From positions 1-9,872 of the forward strand of contig JAGKUT010000017.1 in the NCBI GenBank assembly GCA_021152765.1: a stretch of 9,872 bases of DNA, given 5' to 3'. This document shows, one piece after another, positions 4,396 to 9,872 of this stretch (within the stretch, counting starts at the first letter, position 1; each line of letters begins with the position of its first letter). The position numbers and the translations under genes are program-made. The DNA is from Actinomycetes bacterium. GTDB lineage: Bacteria; Bacillota_I; Bacilli_A; RF39; UBA660. Under the pieces are notes generated by a model, which searched no databases, had not been told where the DNA came from, and saw nothing but the letters and a program-made list of their open reading frames with translations.

Positions 4396-4447
4396 CCGAC
4401 CTACACCCTTAGCAGGGGCGCCTCTTCAGCCTCTTGAGTACAACTCC
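4357..4447 (-). tRNA. tRNA-Ser (anticodon GCU)
   Basis: The full class II cloverleaf is visible. The acceptor GGAGTTG pairs with CAACTCC, then discriminator G and an encoded CCA (4359-4357). The D stem is CTC/GAG. The anticodon stem CGCCC/GGGTG has loop CTGCTAA (anticodon GCT, reading AGC/AGU). The long variable arm GTCGG/CTGGC has a 4-nt loop, and the T stem GAGGG/CCCTC has loop TTCAAAT. It has its own consensus promoter (4463-4491). Its 3' end faces the integrase gene, so it is the likely attachment site. The gene is intact, meaning the element restores the 3' end. Confidence 0.97.
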
Positions 4448-4451
4448 AACG

Positions 4452-4482
4452 CTACGTATATAATTTTACATGATATACGTAG
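4452..4482. promoter_or_regulatory. 10-bp palindrome overlapping the tRNA-Ser promoter
   Basis: CTACGTATAT (4452-4461) and ATATACGTAG (4473-4482) are perfect inverted arms with an 11-base spacer, centre to centre 21 bp (two helical turns). One arm lies in the promoter spacer and the other spans the predicted start site; the -10 element lies between them. It may be an operator, or a hairpin in readthrough RNA from the hydrolase gene. Confidence 0.6.
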
Positions 4483-4491
4483 TTATGTCAA
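4463..4491 (-). promoter_or_regulatory. tRNA-Ser promoter (sigma-A)
   Basis: On the minus strand, TTGACA (4491-4486), 17 bases and TAAAAT (4468-4463). The predicted start near 4456 gives a 5' leader of only about 9 bases before the mature tRNA. Confidence 0.85.
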
Positions 4492-4503
4492 TATTAATAG
4501 TGG

Positions 4504-5190
4504 TTATTTCTTTAAGAATTCTATAATTTCTTTTGTTATTTGTTCTTTTTTATTGCTTCTAAAAATGTCATGATTTACCCCTTCACACATTAATACTTCT
4601 TTTTCTTGTGATGGGATTAGATCATATATGAAGTCTGCTGTTTCTTGTGGTACTAAATTATCGTTTGTTCCTTGAATAATTAGTGTTTTAATGTATATGT
4701 TTTTTAATGAATCTTCATTATGTCTTATTGTATTCATAAATTCTTTTATTGATGGAAGTGGCATCTTTTGCATTCTTGATACAAATTCGTCTTTATATTC
4801 TTTTGCGAGACCTGGTAGTTTTGTTAATGATTTTACTACATCTACTTCATCTTCTTTAAATTCTAAGTATCTAAATGCTGCTGCAAGTAGTACTAATTTT
4901 TTTACCTCTTTATATTTTGAAGCTAGGCGTGTAGCCAGTACTCCCCCCATCGAATGTCCTATAACGTATATTTTTTTATATTTGTTTTTTATTAGAAAAT
5001 TTATCATTTCTTCTGTTTTTTCTACCCATTTATCTTCTTTCATATTTGTTTTTATTCCATCATGACCTGGTAGTGTGAATGTGTATACGTCATAGTTTTT
5101 TATTAGTTGTAACCTATTTATTAGGTATTCCTCGTCATATATTCCTCCACCAAATCCATGTATTACTAAGATTGCTTTTCTAAACATCAT
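4504..5190 (-). CDS. Alpha/beta hydrolase (carboxylesterase or monoacylglycerol lipase type)
   Basis: ATG 5190 is preferred; GTG 5199 lies inside the TAGGTGGT ribosome site. The product has 228 residues, normal for small esterases of this fold. The oxyanion-hole motif HGFGG is near the N-terminus (residues 11-15). The nucleophile elbow GHSMGG holds Ser80, Asp177 is in 'GTNDNLVP' and His207 in 'GVNHDIF', completing the triad. A helical lid lies at about 108-155. There is no signal peptide, so it acts in the cytoplasm. The sequence resembles carboxylesterase Est30/YvaK and bacterial monoglyceride lipases that release short or medium acyl esters; the substrate is unknown. It starts about 30 bases after asnB on the same strand and is probably co-transcribed with it. 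Confidence 0.88.
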   Translation of the reverse strand: MMFRKAILVIHGFGGGIYDEEYLINRLQLIKNYDVYTFTLPGHDGIKTNMKEDKWVEKTEEMINFLIKNKYKKIYVIGHSMGGVLATRLASKYKEVKKLVLLAAAFRYLEFKEDEVDVVKSLTKLPGLAKEYKDEFVSRMQKMPLPSIKEFMNTIRHNEDSLKNIYIKTLIIQGTNDNLVPQETADFIYDLIPSQEKEVLMCEGVNHDIFRSNKKEQITKEIIEFLKK

Positions 5191-5222
5191 ATTTACCACC
5201 TATTATTATTTTACCATAAATT

Positions 5223-7025
5223 TTATATTTCGACTATTATTTTGTAAATTGAGGCCCATATATCTATTTGATATAAGAACGCAAGTAACTGAGGACCAGT
5301 CATTAATTGTCCAAACCAAGGGGACTCAAATGATTCTCCTTTTGTTTCTATTAATTCGTTTAGTTTTTCTTTATCAAATATTTTATATAATATTGAGTTT
5401 TTATTTTTTAATCTTTTCTTTAATAGTTTTGTTATTATATTTGTATATTTTGGATTATGTGTTTTTGGATATGGATTTTTCTTTCTATTTGTTATTTCTT
5501 GTGGTAGTAAATTTTTATATGCATCTCTTAATATTCCTTTTTCTTGATTATTATGATATTTATATTCCCATGGAAGATTCCAAAGGTATTCTATTAATTT
5601 AGTGTCCGCAAATGGAACTCTTGCTTCTACGCTTCCTCTCATAGTCATTCTATCTTTTCTTTCTAATAGTGTTGGCATAAAGTATGTCATGTTTAAATAA
5701 AATAGATTTTTATATTGTTGTTCTTTTTTATTTTTTGTAATTGGTACTTCTTTTAAAATATTATGATATTGTATTTTCATAAATTCTTTTAGTTTTAATT
5801 TTTCTTGTAAGTCTTTTTTTAGTAGTTTACTTCTCGAATCTATGCTGTCTAACCATGGAAAGTATTCTCTATTTTTAATCTCTTCCCTATAGAACCATGG
5901 GTATCCTCCAAATATTTCATCAGCGCATTCTCCACTTAATATAACTTTGTGTTTTTTTCTTATTTGTTTTGAAAACCATAATAATGATGAATCTATATCT
6001 GCCATTCCTGGTAGGTCTCTTGCGATTACACTTTCTTTTAGATATTTAGCTAGTGTTCTTTGAGTTATTACTTTATAGTGATGTTTTGTATTGAATGTTT
6101 TACTCATTAGTCTTATGAAGTCATTATCTTGTGATACTGTGAATTTTGTTTTTTGAAAGTATTTTTCATTATCTTCATAGTCTATAGAGTATGTATCTAG
6201 TTTTTCTTTATTTTTTGACACAATAGCTGTTATTATACTTGAATCTAATCCTCCACTTAGTAGACACGCAATATCCACATCACTTACCATTTGTCTTTTT
6301 ATTGAATCTGTTAGGTATTTTTCTACTTTTTTTGTTGCGGTTACATAGTCATCTTTTATGTTTTCTTCTTTAATATTCCAATATCTTTTTATGTTTATTT
6401 TATTATTTTCATATATCATATAGTGTCCTGGTCTTAATTCTTTTATATTTTTAAATACTCCACTTCCTGGTATTCTTGATGGAGATAGGGATAATAGTTC
6501 TTGTAGTGACTCTTTATTTATTATTGGTTTAACTATTTTGTTTTTTAATATGGCTTTTATTTCTGATGCGAATAGGAAATTATTTTTTATTTTTGTATAG
6601 AATAATGGTTTTACTCCTACTCTATCTCTAGCTAGGAATATTTTGTCATCTTTATATACCGCAAATGCATATATTCCTTCTATCATGTCTAATACTTTTT
6701 CTTTGTATTCTATATATCCCTTTAGTAATACTTCTGTATCACTTGTTGTTTCAAATGTATATTTTTCTTTTAGTTTATTTTTTAAATCTTCTGTATTGTA
6801 TAATTCTCCGTTATAAACTATTGTATATCCATTGTATGTATATGGTTGTCTACCGTTTTTTAAGTCTATTATTGATAGTCTTCTATGTCCTAATAATATA
6901 TTTTTATCTATAAAGAATCCTTTTTGATCTGGTCCTCTATATTTTAATGTTTTTGTCATTTGTTTTATTATTTTTATATTTTTCTTTTCATGATTTTTTT
7001 TATACCATCCTGTAAATCCGCACAT
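5223..7025 (-). CDS. asnB: Asparagine synthetase, glutamine-hydrolysing
   Basis: ATG 7025 follows GAGGAGGAG. The product has 600 residues, the usual family length. After Met removal, Cys2 is the glutaminase nucleophile ('MCGFTGW'). The class II amidotransferase domain spans 2 to about 185, with 'RGPDQKG' and 'YNGELYN'. The synthetase domain (about 230-520) has the PP-loop 'LLSGGLDSS' (256-263), 'LSGECADEIFGGYPW' (363-377) and 'MTMRGSVEARVPFAD' (460-474). It makes asparagine from aspartate, glutamine and ATP. Some relatives amidate diaminopimelate in peptidoglycan, and B. subtilis AsnO is needed for sporulation. Here it is divergent from dpaA and has a sigma-K-like motif upstream, which favours a sporulation-linked role. 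The hydrolase gene follows. Confidence 0.94.
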   Translation of the reverse strand: MCGFTGWYKKNHEKKNIKIIKQMTKTLKYRGPDQKGFFIDKNILLGHRRLSIIDLKNGRQPYTYNGYTIVYNGELYNTEDLKNKLKEKYTFETTSDTEVLLKGYIEYKEKVLDMIEGIYAFAVYKDDKIFLARDRVGVKPLFYTKIKNNFLFASEIKAILKNKIVKPIINKESLQELLSLSPSRIPGSGVFKNIKELRPGHYMIYENNKINIKRYWNIKEENIKDDYVTATKKVEKYLTDSIKRQMVSDVDIACLLSGGLDSSIITAIVSKNKEKLDTYSIDYEDNEKYFQKTKFTVSQDNDFIRLMSKTFNTKHHYKVITQRTLAKYLKESVIARDLPGMADIDSSLLWFSKQIRKKHKVILSGECADEIFGGYPWFYREEIKNREYFPWLDSIDSRSKLLKKDLQEKLKLKEFMKIQYHNILKEVPITKNKKEQQYKNLFYLNMTYFMPTLLERKDRMTMRGSVEARVPFADTKLIEYLWNLPWEYKYHNNQEKGILRDAYKNLLPQEITNRKKNPYPKTHNPKYTNIITKLLKKRLKNKNSILYKIFDKEKLNELIETKGESFESPWFGQLMTGPQLLAFLYQIDIWASIYKIIVEI

Positions 7026-7041
7026 GATATCTCCTCCTCTA

Positions 7042-7068
7042 TAGTCTATGTTTATTTTTTTAATCTGT
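7042..7068 (-). promoter_or_regulatory. Candidate sigma-K-type promoter of asnB
   Basis: On the minus strand, AC (7068-7067), 16 bases and CATAGACTA (7050-7042), matching the sigma-K pattern AC-N16/17-CATANNNTA. The -10 also resembles that of sigma-E. It leaves a short leader before GAGGAGGAG and ATG 7025. No sigma-A promoter was found here. Confidence 0.5.
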
Positions 7069-7069
7069 A

Positions 7070-7096
7070 ACTTTTTTTCATTTTTTTCATAAATTA
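7070..7096 (+). promoter_or_regulatory. Candidate sigma-K-type promoter of dpaA-dpaB
   Basis: AC (7070-7071), 16 bases and CATAAATTA (7088-7096) match the sigma-K pattern. The predicted start is near 7103, 20 bases before ATG 7123. In B. subtilis the equivalent operon (spoVFA-spoVFB) is transcribed by sigma-K in the mother cell. Confidence 0.6.
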
Positions 7097-7122
7097 AAGT
7101 GTAGACATAAGGGGATGAGTTT

Positions 7123-7983
7123 ATGAATGTACTTGTTTTAGGTGGAGATTTAAGGTATTTAGAGATAATTGATGATTTGAAGTCTAGGTATAGTGTTTCT
7201 GTTGTTGGATATAAAAATACTTATATTGACAATGTTAAGAATATTGATATTAATGATGTTTCTATTGGTGATTATGATGTTGTTATTTTACCTATTAATG
7301 GTGTCATGGATAAGAATATAATTAATTGTCGTTTTAATAATACTCCTATTAAGTTGCCTATAGATTTCTTTGTTAATAGCAAGGATGATGTTTTAATTTT
7401 TTCTGGTATTTCTACTCCAAATTTAGATGAGATGCTAAAGGTTTCAAATCGAGATTGTGTTTATATGATGAAGGATAAGGAAGTTATTAGAAAGAACGCT
7501 GTTCCTACTGCTGAGGGGGTTTTGGCTGATGTGATTAATAATACTAATTGTACTTTAGGTGATTCTAAAGTTTTGGTTTTTGGATATGGAAATGTTGGTA
7601 AAGTTATAGTTCGTTATTTGAGATATTTTAATTCTGATATTTGTGTTTCTATTATAGATCCTAAGGATAAAAAGGATTTAGATAATCTTGGTATTAAATG
7701 TTTTTATTCTGATTGTCGTTCTGATTTAGTTAATCATATAGCTTCTAGTGATGTTATTATTAATACTGTTCCTAATAATATTATTAGTGATAATTTAATT
7801 AAGTATATCAATAGGGATTGCTATGTATTGGATATTGCTTCTCATCCTCATGGTATTAATAAAGAGGTTTTAGATGAGTTTTTTATTAAGAATAAGTTAT
7901 ATTTAGGTATTCCTGGTAAGGTTGCTCCTAAAACTTCTGGTAAAATTTTATCTAAAAAAATCAACGATGTTATGGGGGATTAA
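7123..7983 (+). CDS. dpaA: Dipicolinate synthase subunit A
   Basis: ATG 7123 follows AAGGGGATGAG. The product has 286 residues, close to the family norm of about 290-300. The N-terminal domain starts 'MNVLVLGGDLRYLEI'. The Rossmann NAD(P)-binding loop GYGNVGK is at 154-160. Family hallmarks are 'NAVPTAEGVL' (125-134) and 'GIPGKVAPKTSG' (262-273). With DpaB it oxidises dihydrodipicolinate, a lysine pathway intermediate, to dipicolinic acid in the mother cell. The acid is then moved into the forespore core with calcium and gives wet-heat resistance. The dpaB start lies one base after the stop, so translation is coupled. Upstream lies a sigma-K-like promoter. Many Clostridium sensu stricto species lack this operon, so the host is probably from another clostridial or bacillar branch. 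Confidence 0.93.
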   Translation: MNVLVLGGDLRYLEIIDDLKSRYSVSVVGYKNTYIDNVKNIDINDVSIGDYDVVILPINGVMDKNIINCRFNNTPIKLPIDFFVNSKDDVLIFSGISTPNLDEMLKVSNRDCVYMMKDKEVIRKNAVPTAEGVLADVINNTNCTLGDSKVLVFGYGNVGKVIVRYLRYFNSDICVSIIDPKDKKDLDNLGIKCFYSDCRSDLVNHIASSDVIINTVPNNIISDNLIKYINRDCYVLDIASHPHGINKEVLDEFFIKNKLYLGIPGKVAPKTSGKILSKKINDVMGD

Positions 7984-7984
7984 T

Positions 7985-8563
7985 ATGAAGATTGGTTTTG
8001 CGATTACTTCTTCTTATTGTACCGTTGAAAAAATTATGAAGAATGTTTTAGAGTTGGTTGAGTTAGGTTATGATGTTGTTCCTATTGCTTCTCCTGGTGT
8101 TGTTAATTGTGATACTAGATTTGGTAAGGGAAAAGAGTTTAAGGAAGTTCTTGAAAAAATTACTGGAAAGGAAGTAGTATCTGATATTATTGAGGCTGAA
8201 AAGTTTGGTCCTAAAGAGAAGTTAGATTTATTAGTTGTTGCTCCTGCTACTGGTAATTTTATAGCTAAGTTAGCAAATGGGATAACTGATAGTCCTGTTA
8301 CTATGGCAACTAAGGCAACTTTAAGAAATGGAAGTCCTATTGTTATTGGGGTTTCTACTAATGATGGATTAGGTATGAATGGTGAGAACATAATGAAGTT
8401 ATTAAATACTAAAAATATTTATTTTGTTCCTTTTGGCCAAGATAATTATATTAATAAACCTAATTCGCTTATTTCTCACTTTGATATGTTAGTTCCTACT
8501 ATTAATGAGGCTTTAGAAGAAAGACAAATTCAACCTGTTTTGAAGGAATATAAGAAGAAGTAA
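7985..8563 (+). CDS. dpaB: Dipicolinate synthase subunit B (flavoprotein-fold)
   Basis: ATG 7985 follows GGGGGA at the end of dpaA, with one base between the genes; a longer frame from 7922 overlaps dpaA and has no ribosome site. The product has 192 residues, the usual length. It has the flavoprotein/phosphopantothenoylcysteine-decarboxylase fold: 'IGFAITSSYCT' at the start, 'APATGNFIAKLANGITDSPV' (86-105), 'ATKATLRNG' (108-116), 'GVSTNDGLGMNG' (122-133) and 'VPFGQDN' with 'KPNSLISHF' (148-166). These closely follow my memory of B. subtilis SpoVFB. It is the partner of DpaA in making dipicolinic acid. No asd or dapG follows as in B. subtilis; the operon ends at the terminator at 8563-8592. 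Confidence 0.94.
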   Translation: MKIGFAITSSYCTVEKIMKNVLELVELGYDVVPIASPGVVNCDTRFGKGKEFKEVLEKITGKEVVSDIIEAEKFGPKEKLDLLVVAPATGNFIAKLANGITDSPVTMATKATLRNGSPIVIGVSTNDGLGMNGENIMKLLNTKNIYFVPFGQDNYINKPNSLISHFDMLVPTINEALEERQIQPVLKEYKKK

Positions 8564-8592
8564 AAAAGTACTAGTTTTCACTAGTACTTTTT
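8563..8592. terminator. Bidirectional terminator between dpaB and the S41 peptidase gene
   Basis: The perfect 13-bp arms AAAAAGTACTAGT (8563-8575) and ACTAGTACTTTTT (8580-8592) enclose a TTTC loop. Both directions give a GC-containing stem followed by T residues. The stop codon of the peptidase gene (8573-8571) lies in the stem and the dpaB stop is at its edge, so the terminator partly encodes the last peptidase residues. Confidence 0.88.
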
Positions 8593-9872
8593 ACTTTGTC
8601 ATATAATTTAAATATTGCTTCTTTACTTTCACATTTTATGTCAGGTTCTATAAACTCTTCTTCTGTATTTTGATTTATTCTATACCATTTTTTTGTAGAT
8701 ATCTGCATGTATATACCAGAATTTGGTAGTTTGAATTGACTTACCATTCCATAACTATTTGGATCGTTTGATGATGTTTCTCCTATTATTGTTCCCAAAT
8801 TATTGTCTTTTATATACATTGCGAAGTCCATTGCCGAAGAGAATGTATCTGTTGAAGTTAATACATAGATATTTCCGTTGAATGGATTTTTATTCTTTTT
8901 ATTTTTTACCGAATGTTTTTTTGTTTTTATATTAAATATACCTAATCTCCATTCTTCTGTCCATTCATCATATTTATCTACATCTATATATTTTAAAAAC
9001 TCTGTTGCGACACTAGATGAACCTCCGCCATTATATCTTAGGTCAACCGCAATATTTTTTATATTATTTTCATTTACTTTTGTAAAGAATTCTTTTAATA
9101 CTCTTTTGTATTCTTTGTTGTTGTTACACTCATCTAGATATAGTATTGCGAGGTTGTTTTCTTCATCTATTTCATATGTAACAAATGATTTTTGTGGTTT
9201 TGGTTCTATATTATTATAGTTATTATATTCTTCTTGTGTTATGAAGTCTTCTTTTTTATATGTGTATTCTTTTTCTTTGTTATTTTGTTCAAATGTATAT
9301 TTTATTTCTTCAGTATTTATTCCAAATTTATCTAACCCTTCTAAAAGTATTAAATCATTTTCAAATTGATTTGGTAATGGTGTTTCTGTTTCAAAACTAT
9401 AATATTTTTTATTTTGTTCAAATATATCTTTTATTCCTATATCGTTTATTTTTGTCATAACTTCTTTATTTTTATTGTGTGTACTCATTTCTTTTAGTAC
9501 GTGATAATCTTTATAGTATCCACTTACTTCTGTATGTGCATCACCTAGTTTTGAAAATATTGATTCTATTTCTTTAGCTAAATAGTTTACTGTTATTGTG
9601 TCTTTTGTTTCTATATTGTTTTTTACTATGTCATATTGTTCTTGTATATAATCAGGTGTTTCTTTTAGTAGTCTAGGATGTAGTTTTTTTAAGTATTTCA
9701 TCGCATATTCTAAGTCTTCTTTAGCTTCTTTTTTTGTTATTACTTTGTCGTATGGTTTTGTATATAGTGAAACATTTTTATAATTTATTGAATTCCAATA
9801 TGGATTACAATATGTTCCTAGAAGTCCAAATAATATCGTTATTGCACTTATAATGATTATTGATTTATATAT
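8571..9872 (-). CDS. Membrane-anchored S41-family peptidase (partial, N-terminus beyond window edge)
   Basis: The frame is open through the right edge, so a Met codon at 9701 is internal: 57 more in-frame codons precede it without a stop. 433 residues are visible. Near the visible start is a hydrophobic segment ('IIIISAITILFGLLGTYC', about 5-22) that would be a signal anchor, so the enzyme probably faces outward. Then come 'LGDAHTEV' (near 109-116), 'AVDLRYNGGGSSS' (about 275-287) and 'STDTFSSAMDFA' with the presumed nucleophile Ser345, followed by 'IIGETSS' with Glu365 and 'SYGMVSQFKLP'. These are the hallmarks of S41/tricorn-core peptidases, of the Ser/His/Glu type rather than the Ser-Lys CtpA type. 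No PDZ domain is evident. Substrate unknown. It converges with dpaB; whether it acts in sporulation is open. Confidence 0.85.
   Translation of the reverse strand: MYKSIIIISAITILFGLLGTYCNPYWNSINYKNVSLYTKPYDKVITKKEAKEDLEYAMKYLKKLHPRLLKETPDYIQEQYDIVKNNIETKDTITVNYLAKEIESIFSKLGDAHTEVSGYYKDYHVLKEMSTHNKNKEVMTKINDIGIKDIFEQNKKYYSFETETPLPNQFENDLILLEGLDKFGINTEEIKYTFEQNNKEKEYTYKKEDFITQEEYNNYNNIEPKPQKSFVTYEIDEENNLAILYLDECNNNKEYKRVLKEFFTKVNENNIKNIAVDLRYNGGGSSSVATEFLKYIDVDKYDEWTEEWRLGIFNIKTKKHSVKNKKNKNPFNGNIYVLTSTDTFSSAMDFAMYIKDNNLGTIIGETSSNDPNSYGMVSQFKLPNSGIYMQISTKKWYRINQNTEEEFIEPDIKCESKEAIFKLYDKVKSTSEN

Noticed and set aside
5190..5206. Eight-base complementarity between the small RNA 1 loop (ACCACCTA) and the hydrolase ribosome site (TAGGTGGT)
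   Set aside because: Any C-rich loop pairs with ribosome sites; the match is short, does not extend, and links an element RNA to a host gene without other support.
4691..5602. Rightward open frames at 4691-5065 and 5249-5602
   Set aside because: They are opposite-strand shadows of the hydrolase and asnB genes, with low-complexity hydrophobic translations and no ribosome sites.
8068..9460. Open frames opposite dpaB (8068-8391) and opposite the S41 gene (8878-9219, 9260-9460)
   Set aside because: Both genes on the other strand have clear family motifs; these frames have no start signals or recognisable products.

Overview
The window is strongly AT-rich and reads well with the standard bacterial code. 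Genes are tightly packed, with purine-rich Shine-Dalgarno sequences and sigma-A promoters of TTGACA/TATAAT type. A two-gene dipicolinate synthase operon (dpaA-dpaB) marks an endospore-forming, low-GC Bacillota, most likely a Clostridia lineage. The species cannot be named from the sequence alone.

Left part (1 to about 4357): the lysogeny and early-control end of an integrated temperate phage or related integrative element. A LexA/CI-type repressor (1856-2521) and a Cro-like HTH protein (1500-1718) are divergently transcribed from a compact control region with three related palindromic operators. Leftward from Cro run an excisionase-like DNA-binding protein, a small membrane protein, a 50-residue protein and, at the window edge, a DUF6291-like protein. 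One small gene (601-813) is inserted in the opposite orientation within that leftward run. Rightward from the repressor come a small membrane protein, a 57-residue protein and a tyrosine integrase. The integrase ends just before the 3' end of a tRNA-Ser(GCU) gene, the probable attachment site. The other attachment site must lie beyond the left edge.

Two promoter-plus-terminator units without a reading frame look like small RNAs: about 462-537 on the plus strand and about 3013-3099 on the minus strand. The second carries 14 bases perfectly complementary to the leader of the excisionase-like gene, directly upstream of its Shine-Dalgarno sequence. This suggests a phage-encoded antisense circuit controlling excision or early expression.

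Right part (4357-9872): host chromosome. The tRNA-Ser gene has a consensus promoter overlapped by a long palindrome. An asparagine synthetase followed by an alpha/beta hydrolase runs leftward, and dpaA-dpaB runs rightward from the same intergenic gap. Both sides of that gap carry matching sigma-K-like motifs placed back to back, which suggests shared late mother-cell expression. dpaB converges on a membrane-anchored S41-family peptidase (truncated by the right edge), and a shared bidirectional terminator overlaps the end of the peptidase gene.
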